The position numbers were made by a program, and so were the translations under genes. Positions 41,103-49,643 of a DNA stretch of 51,834 nucleotides are shown here, one piece after another; position 1 is the stretch's first letter; each line of letters opens with the position of its first letter. The DNA is from Candidatus Zhuqueibacterota bacterium (GTDB lineage Bacteria; Zhuqueibacterota; Zhuqueibacteria; Residuimicrobiales; Residuimicrobiaceae), in contig CAUJEL010000023.1 in NCBI GenBank assembly GCA_963169875.1, positions 1 through 51,834 of the forward strand. Direction: 5' to 3'. The notes under the pieces are model-generated. The model searched no databases and was not told the DNA's origin. It saw nothing but the letters and a program-made list of their open reading frames with translations.

Positions 41103-41804
41103 ATGAGAAAAAGCATCTTGATGATCTGTTTGACCGCCGTTACGTTGCTGGCTGTGCCGTCTCTGTATGCGGTGAGCCCCAACCAGGATATGGTCACCAA
41201 TGAATCGGGCGAGTATATCCTGCCCGAACTGCCTTATGCCTACAATGCCCTCGAACCGCATATCGACGAAGCGACCATGCGGCTGCATCACGGCAAGCAC
41301 CATCTCGCCTATGTCAACGGATTGAACGCGGCCTTGAAGGCGCTGGCGCAGGCGCGCGAAACCAGTAATTACGATCTGGTTTCCTACTACTCTTCGCAGG
41401 TTTCCTTTCACGGATCCGGGCATCTCATGCATGCCATTTTCTGGAAAAACATGAAACCCAATGGCGGCGGTGTTCCCACGGGCAAGCTGGCCGCAGCCAT
41501 CGACAAGGAATTTGGCAGCTTTGACGCCTTCAAGGCGCACTATATCGCGGCAGCGACCAAGGTGGAGGGCAGCGGCTGGGGTGTGCTCGGCTACGATCCC
41601 ATGGGGAAAAAACTCCTGGTGATGCAGGTCGAGAAGCACCAGAACCTCTTTGTCAGCGGAGTGGTACCGCTGCTGGTGCTCGACGTATGGGAGCATGCCT
41701 ACTATCTGAACTACCAGAACCGTCGCGCCGATTACGTCAAGGCGTTTTTCAATATCATCAACTGGGAAGATGTGGCGCAGCGATTTGAGGCGGCGCAGAA
41801 CTAA
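41103..41804 (+). CDS. Exported Fe/Mn superoxide dismutase
   Basis: 233 residues. An N-terminal signal peptide (MRKSILMICLTAVTLLAVPS, LYA) precedes a complete Fe/Mn SOD: LPELPYAYNALEPHID, MRLHHGKHHLAYVNGLNAAL (first metal His), HGSGHLMHAIFWKNM (second His), GSGWGVLGYDP, then VLDVWEHAYYLNYQNRRADY with the Asp and third His ligands. It converts superoxide to peroxide and oxygen outside the cytoplasm. ATG 41103 is used because it heads the signal peptide; 17 more codons are open upstream. Fe versus Mn cannot be decided by eye. A strong terminator follows. Confidence 0.93.
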   Translation: MRKSILMICLTAVTLLAVPSLYAVSPNQDMVTNESGEYILPELPYAYNALEPHIDEATMRLHHGKHHLAYVNGLNAALKALAQARETSNYDLVSYYSSQVSFHGSGHLMHAIFWKNMKPNGGGVPTGKLAAAIDKEFGSFDAFKAHYIAAATKVEGSGWGVLGYDPMGKKLLVMQVEKHQNLFVSGVVPLLVLDVWEHAYYLNYQNRRADYVKAFFNIINWEDVAQRFEAAQN

Positions 41805-41857
41805 AAAGACCGAATTTGAATCTGAGTTTAATTTTGTGATTACTATGTCCACTTGCA

Positions 41858-41890
41858 CCCCTGGGGCGGAACATTCGCCCCGGGGGTTTT
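41858..41890 (+). terminator. Rho-independent terminator after the superoxide dismutase
   Basis: CCCCTGGGGCG pairs with CGCCCCGGGGG (11 bp, one G-T wobble) around a 7-base loop, followed by TTTT. It begins 53 bases after the stop codon. Confidence 0.85.
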
Positions 41891-42249
41891 GCCTTCAAGG
41901 TTATCCCCGCTCACGAAATTTTACTGTTCCAGAGCTATCCCCTCCGACTGCCGCTTGTACCTATCCAGACTCGATTCTAACTAAATATGGCCCGGGGTCA
42001 TGTGCTAATTCAACTTTGATATTCGCGTTTATATCTCAAGGGTGAATCGATATGAGCACAATGCGATCTCTGGAACCGAGACCGGGATGGATATATCGCT
42101 TGCATATTTTCATGGTTCTCTATATAATAAAGAAGAGTCCCCGACCTCGCACAGCCGTACTGTTCGAGGAAAAATCCGGGTTGTCTGGAGTGATTCTTAC
42201 CCGCTCCCTTTGAGTGGCTTAATAGTTTCTTTTGCGCAGAATGGTCAAG
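41891..42249. other. Intergenic stretch before the STAND-like gene
   Basis: About 360 bases with only short open frames lacking family features or good ribosome-binding sites. Runs such as ATATCGCTTGCATATTTTCA and TATATAATAAAGAAG (about 42120-42135) could hold a promoter for the downstream pair, but no pair of boxes is convincing. Confidence 0.45.
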
Positions 42250-42282
42250 AAATGCCGGACAGCTTTGAGGTGTCCGGCATTT
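42250..42282. promoter_or_regulatory. Perfect 12-bp-stem hairpin upstream of the STAND-like gene
   Basis: AAATGCCGGACA (42250-42261) and TGTCCGGCATTT (42271-42282) pair perfectly around a 9-base loop, ending 32 bases before the ATG. No T-run follows, so it may be an operator, an attenuator or a stray palindromic repeat. Confidence 0.6.
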
Positions 42283-42314
42283 GATTCCGGTTTATCCGGG
42301 TTAGGGTCCAATCC

Positions 42315-45300
42315 ATGACGCCGCCGGCCTTTCGTCTTTTCGTCAGTTCTACTTTTTCCGACTTAAAAGCAGAACGCAATGCGCTCAGGGAAAAGGTGTT
42401 TCCAAGGCTTGACGCCCTGAGCGCCCAATACCACACCCGCTTTCAGGCGATCGATCTGCGCTGGGGCATCAGCGAAGAAGCCGCGGTCAATCAAAAGACC
42501 ATCACCATCTGTCTGCAGGAACTCAAACGCTGTCAAACGATAACACCCCGTCCAAATTTTATCATCCTCCTGGGAAACCGCTATGGCTGGCGGCCGTTGC
42601 CGGAAAAAATCGCCGCTTCAGAATTCGAAGAACTGCTGCAAACCCTGTCAACATCCGCCCAAAGGGACCTGTTCGAATGGTACCGGCGCGATGACAATGC
42701 CGTGCCTGCCGAGTACTGCCTGCTGCCGCGCGAAGGCATGTTCCGCGATAAAAAAGTCTGGGATGAAACAGAGCGGACGCTGCGCCACCTGTTGCTGCAG
42801 GGCATTGAAAATGCCCACTGGGACGGCGCTGACGCACGCCGCATCAAATATGAAGCATCCGCCACCCACCAGGAAATCATTCAGGGCGCTTTAAAGGTCC
42901 CGGATGCCGATCAACATGTGTTCTGCTTTTTTCGTGAGATCAACCATCTTCCCCAAAACCCCGCTGCACGGGATTATACCGACGATGACACAGATGCGCA
43001 ACATCGCTTGATTTCACTCAAGCAGCAGCTGCGCCAACGGCTTCCCAAAAACGTTTATGAATATGCGGTTAATTGGGAACAAGACCGCCCAAGCCTGGAC
43101 TATCTGGATGCTCTGTGCGATCAGGTCTACGCATGCCTGGCACAAGTCATCGAGAGAGAAGCCAGCCAACCCGCGGCCGCTGATCCCGAAGCCCGTGAAG
43201 TAGCGGATCATACCGCTTTCTATGCCGGACGTGCACGCCTTTTCGTGGGACAATCCGCAATCCTCAGTCAGATCAAGGATTACATCAACGGGCCTGCTCA
43301 GCACCCTCTGATCCTCCATGGGCCGCCGGGGAGCGGCAAATCCGCCATCATGGCCAAAGCTTCACAACGCCTCAAAGAAACGCACGGCGAATCCACAGAT
43401 GTCATTCTTCGATCCATTGGCGCCACGCCCGCTTCTACCACGGTTCGCACGCTTCTTCAGGGATTGTGCAGTGAAATCAGCCGCAGAGATGCTGCCAGCC
43501 CGCCCATAATACCATCTGCATACCATCAATTGGCGGAATTGTTCACACAACTTCTTTCTGCGGAATCCCACGCGAAAAAAATTGTCGTGTTCAATGATGC
43601 GCTGGAGCAGCTGCAATCCCCGGATCCGCTCACCTGCATGTCCTGGCTGCCGAACAAACTGGCAGTCCATGTCAAGCTGGTCGTCTCCTTGTCCCATGAA
43701 GCAGTGAATCAGAATGATTCAACCCCCGACTATCTTTCCCTGTTGTTGCAAAGAATGCCAGCCGCGGCCTTTGTCCCGCTTGAGTCCATGACGGCCGCGG
43801 ACGCTGAAGCGCTTCTGGATCAGTGGCTGCGCGAAGCAGGGAGAACCCTGCAGCCGCCGCAGCGCCGGGAAATCATGGACAAGTTTGCCGGCTGTCCCTG
43901 GCCGCTCTATCTCTGGCTGGCATTTGCTACGGCGCAACGCTGGCACTCCTTTGCTGGCATCGAGATTCTGGCAAAAGATATCGCTGGACTGATGAATGAT
44001 CTGTTTGCGCGGCTGGAACTGCCTGAACATCACGGCAACGTGCTGGTGTCACGTACACTCGCATATCTCACCGCTTCACGGAATGGCCTGAGCGAGGATG
44101 AATTGCTGGCCGTTTTGTCGGCTGACCAGGAGGTGCTCTCTGACTTTTTTAAACGTTCGCCGGATTCCCCGGCTGTGAACCAGTTGCCCGTGATAGTCTG
44201 GTCCCGTTTGCGCGCAGATATCGACCCATACCTGACCCTGTTTCAGGCGGAAGAGGCTCTGCTGCTGTCGTTTTCTCATCAACTCGTCAGCCGCGTCATT
44301 TTCACCCGGTATCTTTCGCATGAACAGGATCGGGTATCCGCCCATAAATCTCTGGCTGCCTGTTTTCATGACCAGGCCTATCACGGCGGCAAAACGCCGA
44401 TAAAAACAAATCCGCGCGCCTGCCTTGAGATGCCCTATCATGAGTATCAAGGCCGGTTGTTTACAAATCTGTTCGAAAATCTGATTTCACAAGAATACCT
44501 GGATTTCATCTGCACGGCCTTCAGCCAGGAGACCATGCTGGAGATTCTCGAACTGGGCCTGGCTGCCGCCCGCGAAGAAGCTAACGTCCGGTATGCCGTT
44601 ATGTCGCTGGTATCCTGGGGCTATGTGTTTTCATCCGACTCTTCTGATGTTGAGAAACGAATCCAGGAAGAAATAGAATCAGGGCATATCGCCAGGGCCA
44701 TAAGAATCATCTCGAACCGGCTGCCTGTGGAGCAGGCTGGCGTCTGCTTTGTCCGGGAGGCGCATCTGGCCCTGGATCGCAATGATCTCACCTCCGCCGC
44801 AGAGTTCGTCCGCGCTTTTTTGCGCGCCAAACCGCCCCATACCCGGAAAACCCTGCGTGCGCAATTGAGATTGGCCGACCGCCTGGCATGCCGGGATTTT
44901 CCAGACTATCTGAACATATTGATTGCCCTGAAACCGGAGGACACCTGCGTCCGCATCCTGTTGTTTTTGGCGGGGACCGCGCACTTTTCGCCACAGCTGG
45001 TCAACGGCCTGGCGCGCCTCCTTTTGCAAATCGACGATCCCTATTGGCGTGGCCTGGGCCAATTCGCCCTCTGCTGCCGGGCTGTTCGTCACGGTCTGAC
45101 GCAGGCATCCGCTCTGGCCGCAGATTTGCGCGAGACCATTCGTGTCATGCCGCGAACCAATGCGCGATCAGAATTAATCAGGCTGTGCAGCCGCGCCTAT
45201 CGTTGGCTCCGGCCCGCAGGTTTCACGATCCCGGAACTCAATTTGCCGGATCTCGAGGCACACGATGCAGAACCCGGCGGCCAGTTTCCCGCCGTCCCTG

Positions 45301-47114
45301 TTCTTGAAGATCCTTGTGAAGATGGGGCGGGGGCCTTAAATTTTCTGGCGGATGAAGACGCCGGCCATTTCACGCCTCCGCAATCGAATTGGATATATGC
45401 GATCCAACGCGCCCTGGGCACGTTAACCGATTCTTCTCCGCAAACCTGGCATCTGGAGAATGACGGCCTGTGCCGGGACATGACAGCTTATTTCAAACGC
45501 GTATCGACGCAGCGCGACACCCGGGACGAAGAGATCCTTTTTTATTATTCACTCCTCCCCGCTGAGATGCGAAAAAGCATATCCTCCCAATCCTGGCAAA
45601 CCTTCGATCTCGGCCCCATGACGCATGAAACGCGTCTGCAAATTCTCTTCAGCCTGCGCCGCCTCGGCGAGCTGCCGTCCCTTCACACGTCCCTGTCACA
45701 ATGGGGGAACAGCCTCCGTAGCGATAGCGACTATCTCGAATTCTGCCGGACGCTGCAGGCGCTGCACCCGACCAGGGATGTCGACCTTATCCTGTATGAT
45801 TTGGCGCAGCGCCTCAGCCGGCTGCAAGATACACCGGCCTCGTCCGTCGTGACGGCGCTGATTGAGATATTTTTACAGTATGAGCGAATGGACCAGGCCC
45901 TGTTCTGGCTGGGACGTTTGCGCAGCATCCTCGCGCCGTCCATGGAAATCAACTGGCATCTGAAACTGGACGAGCGCACGGCCTTGAGCTATGCGTTGCT
46001 CAATGTTTCTCTTCCCCCGGTTCCCGAACCGGATCGAGAGCGATCCAAACCCGCCTGCGGTGATGAAGAAAACAGGTGCGATTCAACTATTCCTGAACAG
46101 GCTCAGGTGGAGCAGCTCAAAGTGGCGGCCGGCGAACAGGCGCAGCGGCTGCTGCAGAGCAACCGCAAATTGGGCGCGCTTCTCGCTGAAGAGTTCGGCC
46201 TGCAGACTCCGCCGGCCGGTTATCTGGCGGATCGAATCCTGGCCTTTTGGGTGGAAAATCTCGCCTGGAACCGGCCTGATGAGACCGAAAACCTCGCCTG
46301 CTTTGCCGCCACACTGAAACTGGGCGTGGTGAATGATGATCGCGAGCGGCAGAGAACCTGGTTTTTCTGGCTCCTGGCCATGAGCACGCGGTTGGATGAA
46401 CCACAGTTCGCCCGGTGGCGGGAAGGCGTCCTGCAAGCATTTACTGTTCCGCTACACTATGAACGATCTCTGGCTGAACTGTTCAATTTAAGAAAATCTC
46501 GCCAGCATACCCGGGAAACAGAAACTTCCATTGGTTACGCATCAACAGACGATGACAAGCTCTCCATCTTTAAGACAATCTCGGGATTGCTGCAGCTCGA
46601 ACTTCTCCAGGCCGATCCCGGCTTGTTAGGCGTGTGGGCGGATGCTGCCTTGAAAATCTTTTCGCAGCCGGCCGGTCAGGCATTGGCATTTGCTTTTCTC
46701 TCCGAAGCGAGCGTGCGAATCAATCAACCGCATATCACGGAAGCCTATCTGGCAACCGTGCAGGCTCTTGATGAAGATGTGATCGACTTTGCCCGGGAAC
46801 GCGTGGTGCTGGCACAACTTGCCCGTACCATGGATATCGACGCTCTCGGACAGTGGCCTAATCCCCACACGTTCAAAGAAACTTTTTGTGCCATGCTGCG
46901 CGCTCTGCCGGCAAACACGGGCCTGCAGCAATATCTGCAATTGACAAAACACCTGCCACAGGTGCCCGATCAATGGGATTCCCTGCTCGCCGCCATCTGT
47001 GCCAGCGGGATAACCCCCGATGAGAGAACATCGACTGCGGGCTTTTTACTTAATACCCTGTCAGCTGTCGAGACTGGCAAAAATCAGGAGAATGAATATG
47101 CCGCAACAAAGTGA
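42315..47114 (+). CDS. Giant DUF4062-P-loop NTPase (STAND-like) protein
   Basis: 1599 residues, cytoplasmic, no signal peptide. Residues ~1-110 are a DUF4062 domain: FRLFVSSTFSDLKAERNALR, LRWGISEEAA, CLQELKRCQ, FIILLGNRYGWRPLP. A charged linker leads to an ATPase: FVGQSAILSQIKDYI, Walker A HGPPGSGKSA (residues ~335-344) and a Walker B-like KIVVFNDALEQL (~421-432), then NACHT/winged-helix-like stretches. From about 700 to the end the protein is helical, Leu/Ala-rich, probably TPR-like sensor repeats. This order (N-terminal effector-like domain, STAND ATPase, repeats) is that of signal-sensing or defence NTPases; similar DUF4062-NTPase-repeat proteins include eukaryotic NPHP3/TEP1-type proteins. 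Function and trigger are unknown. The ribosome-binding site is weak (AGGG at about -12). The TPR gene overlaps its 3' end. Confidence 0.82.
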   Translation: MTPPAFRLFVSSTFSDLKAERNALREKVFPRLDALSAQYHTRFQAIDLRWGISEEAAVNQKTITICLQELKRCQTITPRPNFIILLGNRYGWRPLPEKIAASEFEELLQTLSTSAQRDLFEWYRRDDNAVPAEYCLLPREGMFRDKKVWDETERTLRHLLLQGIENAHWDGADARRIKYEASATHQEIIQGALKVPDADQHVFCFFREINHLPQNPAARDYTDDDTDAQHRLISLKQQLRQRLPKNVYEYAVNWEQDRPSLDYLDALCDQVYACLAQVIEREASQPAAADPEAREVADHTAFYAGRARLFVGQSAILSQIKDYINGPAQHPLILHGPPGSGKSAIMAKASQRLKETHGESTDVILRSIGATPASTTVRTLLQGLCSEISRRDAASPPIIPSAYHQLAELFTQLLSAESHAKKIVVFNDALEQLQSPDPLTCMSWLPNKLAVHVKLVVSLSHEAVNQNDSTPDYLSLLLQRMPAAAFVPLESMTAADAEALLDQWLREAGRTLQPPQRREIMDKFAGCPWPLYLWLAFATAQRWHSFAGIEILAKDIAGLMNDLFARLELPEHHGNVLVSRTLAYLTASRNGLSEDELLAVLSADQEVLSDFFKRSPDSPAVNQLPVIVWSRLRADIDPYLTLFQAEEALLLSFSHQLVSRVIFTRYLSHEQDRVSAHKSLAACFHDQAYHGGKTPIKTNPRACLEMPYHEYQGRLFTNLFENLISQEYLDFICTAFSQETMLEILELGLAAAREEANVRYAVMSLVSWGYVFSSDSSDVEKRIQEEIESGHIARAIRIISNRLPVEQAGVCFVREAHLALDRNDLTSAAEFVRAFLRAKPPHTRKTLRAQLRLADRLACRDFPDYLNILIALKPEDTCVRILLFLAGTAHFSPQLVNGLARLLLQIDDPYWRGLGQFALCCRAVRHGLTQASALAADLRETIRVMPRTNARSELIRLCSRAYRWLRPAGFTIPELNLPDLEAHDAEPGGQFPAVPVLEDPCEDGAGALNFLADEDAGHFTPPQSNWIYAIQRALGTLTDSSPQTWHLENDGLCRDMTAYFKRVSTQRDTRDEEILFYYSLLPAEMRKSISSQSWQTFDLGPMTHETRLQILFSLRRLGELPSLHTSLSQWGNSLRSDSDYLEFCRTLQALHPTRDVDLILYDLAQRLSRLQDTPASSVVTALIEIFLQYERMDQALFWLGRLRSILAPSMEINWHLKLDERTALSYALLNVSLPPVPEPDRERSKPACGDEENRCDSTIPEQAQVEQLKVAAGEQAQRLLQSNRKLGALLAEEFGLQTPPAGYLADRILAFWVENLAWNRPDETENLACFAATLKLGVVNDDRERQRTWFFWLLAMSTRLDEPQFARWREGVLQAFTVPLHYERSLAELFNLRKSRQHTRETETSIGYASTDDDKLSIFKTISGLLQLELLQADPGLLGVWADAALKIFSQPAGQALAFAFLSEASVRINQPHITEAYLATVQALDEDVIDFARERVVLAQLARTMDIDALGQWPNPHTFKETFCAMLRALPANTGLQQYLQLTKHLPQVPDQWDSLLAAICASGITPDERTSTAGFLLNTLSAVETGKNQENEYAATK

Positions 47115-48423
47115 ACTGGAAGAATTGCTGCGCGCCGTCGAGGATTTATTTGATCATACAGCACCGGAGACCTGGAAGCGCCTGATCGATGATGCCTACG
47201 CACGCATATCCCTGGAAGACCTGGAACAGCTCTGGCAAACGCGCTTCGATCCCCAGGTGACGAGTTTCTTTAACGACTATCTCGAATGGAAAGCGCTTTT
47301 CGGCATGATCGCCCGGTCCGATGGTTCCGCCTACCAGCGCCGGTTTTTTCGCGATCTGCTAAAAACATCCCCGGAAGCGAGTCTGTTTCAGCTGGAAGCG
47401 TATCAAAGAGAGTGTGTTGCCACGCTACTGCGCGAAATCATCTCCGGATTCCAGCACATGGAATTGGGCGAGGCGGAAAAAATAAATGACGCCGGCTTTG
47501 AGCGTCACCATCCGGGCGGGTATGAAGAGGCCATAAAATATCATGACCAGGCCATCGCGCGCTCCCCGGATTTTTCTCTGGCCTGGGTAAACAAAGGCAT
47601 CGCCTTGAAGAATCTGAACAGGTTTGAAGAGGCCATCGCCTGTTATGATCATATCATCGAACATATCGATGCCGAATACAAGAAGGCCTGGCATAACAAG
47701 GGCGTGGCGCTCAAAACCACTGGAAAAATTGGAGAGGCTATTGTTTGCTTTGATAAAGCCCTGCAACTGGATGCGAATTATGAGTTGGCCAGACGGGCGC
47801 GGGAAGAGTGTCTGCAAGCTCGAAAAGCAGAGGAGCCCCGCGGATTCAAACCGCCCGAAGATCCCGGCCTGCTTTCTCTCCTGGAAATGGCCAATAGTCT
47901 GATAGGCCGAGGCAATTGGAGCGCAGCCGCAAAGATCCTTAAAAACGTATTGGATAAAGATCCGGATAATCCTTCCTATTTGACCTTGCTCGGTGAGGCC
48001 CTGGTGGAAAGTGGCGACATGCAGCAAGGGGAAATATATCTGCAAAAAGCGATCGATCTCGATGCGGATGCCGGATTTGCCTGGCTCAACATCATGCGCT
48101 GCAATCTGGCGCGGCGGGATTTTCACAAGGCGCTTGAACAAGGGCAACGCGCCTGCGAACTCTTGCCAGACCACCCCATGCCTTATGCCAACCGCGCCTC
48201 AGCGCTTTTGGGACTGCAACGATTCCAGGAAGCGGCGGAATCCGCGAAAAAAAGCCTGGCCCTGGATGATCATAATTGCATCGCTCTCTATAATTTGGGT
48301 GCCTCCTTGTGGAGCCTGGGAGATAATGATAACGCGGCCCGGGTATTGCGCCAATTTGTGCAATGGTGCGGCAACTCACCTGCACTGGAGAGTGCCAAAT
48401 CAATTCTGGCCGCCATCTACTGA
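47098..48423 (+). CDS. TPR-repeat protein coupled to the STAND-like NTPase
   Basis: 441 residues, cytoplasmic. A helical N-terminal region (MPQQSELEELLRAVEDLFDH, LEQLWQTRFDPQVTSFFNDY) of unknown type spans residues ~1-135. Two blocks of tetratricopeptide repeats follow: GGYEEAIKYHDQAIARSPDF, SLAWVNKGIALKNLNRFEEA and KAWHNKGVALKTTGKIGEAI (about 140-250), then four more from about 280 (NWSAAAKILKNVLDKDPDNP to ALYNLGASLWSLGDNDNAAR). ATG 47098 is chosen: AGGAG lies seven bases upstream, while ATG 47092 would be one base from it. It overlaps the NTPase gene by 17 bases, so the two are translated together and probably interact. No enzymatic domain is visible. Confidence 0.85.
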   Translation: MPQQSELEELLRAVEDLFDHTAPETWKRLIDDAYARISLEDLEQLWQTRFDPQVTSFFNDYLEWKALFGMIARSDGSAYQRRFFRDLLKTSPEASLFQLEAYQRECVATLLREIISGFQHMELGEAEKINDAGFERHHPGGYEEAIKYHDQAIARSPDFSLAWVNKGIALKNLNRFEEAIACYDHIIEHIDAEYKKAWHNKGVALKTTGKIGEAIVCFDKALQLDANYELARRAREECLQARKAEEPRGFKPPEDPGLLSLLEMANSLIGRGNWSAAAKILKNVLDKDPDNPSYLTLLGEALVESGDMQQGEIYLQKAIDLDADAGFAWLNIMRCNLARRDFHKALEQGQRACELLPDHPMPYANRASALLGLQRFQEAAESAKKSLALDDHNCIALYNLGASLWSLGDNDNAARVLRQFVQWCGNSPALESAKSILAAIY

Positions 48424-48449
48424 CGGATGATTGTGCAAGGAATAAGGAA

Positions 48450-49259
48450 TCAGGGCAGCATCGCAAAGATGCGCGCCGGCGCGCCCGTGCCGTCTTTGAT
48501 CAGCATGGGCATCACATAAAGCACCGCCCCGCGGTCCGGCAATTTGTCGAGATTGGCCACATTTTCAACCGCCACCTTGTCCGCGGCAAACCAGATGCGA
48601 TGCACCCTAAAGTCTTTTGATTTGCCGCGGTCAATACTCGGCGTGTCCAGTCCGATGCCCTTGACGTTTCTTTCAGCCACGAGAAACTCCGCAACCTCGG
48701 GGGAGAAACCCGGAAAACTTAATTCCGGCAGAGCCCCTGCCCCGCGTTTCTCCGTGCCAAGGACGCTCTGTTTATCCGGATAATACCTGGTATCAACGCC
48801 GGTATACATCAGCACCCAGGCATCCTGCGGCAGTCTGCCATACACCGCCTCCCAGGCTTTGATATCATCCACCGACAGCATATAATCCTTGTCCGCCGCA
48901 CATTTTGCCGTCACATCGATTCGGACAGCCGGACCGATCCATTCATGCAGAGGAATCTGATCGATGGTTCTCCCGTTTTCACGGAAATGGACGGGTGCAT
49001 CAGCATGGGTGCCGCCATGTTCGGAGGCACGGTAGTTATTGGAGGCGTACCACCAGCCGCCCTCGACGACGCGCCAGTTGAGCTTGTCCAGCACAAAAGG
49101 ATCGGCCGTGGGCCAGTAAATGGTCTTTTCATCAAAAACATAGGTCATATCGAGCAGCTTCCCGGATGCAGGTACATACTCCGGCGTCTTGGTACATTTT
49201 GTGAATAATGAAAATGCTCCTGCTATTAAAAGTATCAGCAAGTAGTTATACTTTTTCAT
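48450..49259 (-). CDS. Cyclase-family lipoprotein (kynurenine formamidase-like)
   Basis: 269 residues. The N-terminus MKKYNYLLILLIAGAFSLFT followed by KC is a likely lipoprotein signal. The body is the metal-dependent cyclase/KynB fold: LDMTYVFDEKTIYWPT, then the metal motif SEHGGTHADAPVHFRENGRT (HxGTHxDxPxHF), IDVTAKCAADKDY, GRLPQDAWVLMYTGVD and GIGLDTPSIDRGKSKDFRVH. Family members hydrolyse amides or lactones such as N-formylkynurenine; a lipid-anchored envelope form is less usual and the substrate is unknown. GAGAGG precedes the ATG. It converges with the TPR gene (26-base gap). Confidence 0.88.
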   Translation of the reverse strand: MKKYNYLLILLIAGAFSLFTKCTKTPEYVPASGKLLDMTYVFDEKTIYWPTADPFVLDKLNWRVVEGGWWYASNNYRASEHGGTHADAPVHFRENGRTIDQIPLHEWIGPAVRIDVTAKCAADKDYMLSVDDIKAWEAVYGRLPQDAWVLMYTGVDTRYYPDKQSVLGTEKRGAGALPELSFPGFSPEVAEFLVAERNVKGIGLDTPSIDRGKSKDFRVHRIWFAADKVAVENVANLDKLPDRGAVLYVMPMLIKDGTGAPARIFAMLP

Positions 49260-49342
49260 GATCGCCTCTCATCCATTAAAATGAAAAATTCAGTATCAGT
49301 AGCCTTAAGAGTTATCTTTTGCGCTAAATGGCGAAGAAAAGA

Positions 49343-49365
49343 AGCGCGAGCAGGCTGCTCGCGCT
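49343..49365. repeat. Palindromic GC-rich hairpin repeat
   Basis: AGCGCGAGCAG and CTGCTCGCGCT are exact reverse complements around one central G. It is followed by ATTCCTGTTTATCCGGGTTAGGG (49371-49393), which matches 42282-42304 with one difference. Both lie in the 140-bp gap between the cyclase and Lrp-like genes. Confidence 0.7.
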
Positions 49366-49399
49366 ACAATAATTCCTGTTTATCCGGGTTAGGGGATTT

Positions 49400-49630
49400 C
49401 TATTCTATCCATCTTGCCACTTTTGAATCAGTCCCCAGTACTTCCGGCACCCCCACAATCTTGTCGATGATCGCATCCATTGCCGCGATATCCTCGCCCT
49501 CAACAAGGACAATAGCATCTGGTGTGCCGAAGAGCGCATCTGCCCTGGTCACACCGGGAATTTTTCGCACGGTTTGTACAACCAAACGCGGATGGCGCGT
49601 CGAAATGAATATATAGGCACTGACTTTCAT
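49400..49630 (-). CDS. Stand-alone Lrp/AsnC ligand-binding (RAM) domain protein
   Basis: 76 residues, the size of a single RAM domain without the helix-turn-helix. MKVSAYIFISTRHPRLVVQT, VRKIPGVTRADALFGTPDAI and VLVEGEDIAAMDAIIDKIVG show the beta-alpha-beta-beta-alpha pattern with the GxxD/Y..G ligand loop. Such proteins form amino-acid-sensing oligomers and may modulate full-length Lrp regulators; the ligand is unknown. The start is ATG 49630 behind AAAGGG. It lies 13 bases after the stop of the exonuclease-like gene and may be co-transcribed with it. Confidence 0.85.
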   Translation of the reverse strand: MKVSAYIFISTRHPRLVVQTVRKIPGVTRADALFGTPDAIVLVEGEDIAAMDAIIDKIVGVPEVLGTDSKVARWIE

Positions 49631-49643
49631 GCTTTTTCCCTTT

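Noticed and set aside
41982-42284. Small protein gene before the STAND-like NTPase
   Set aside because: The open frames are short, have poor start contexts and no signal, membrane or family features.
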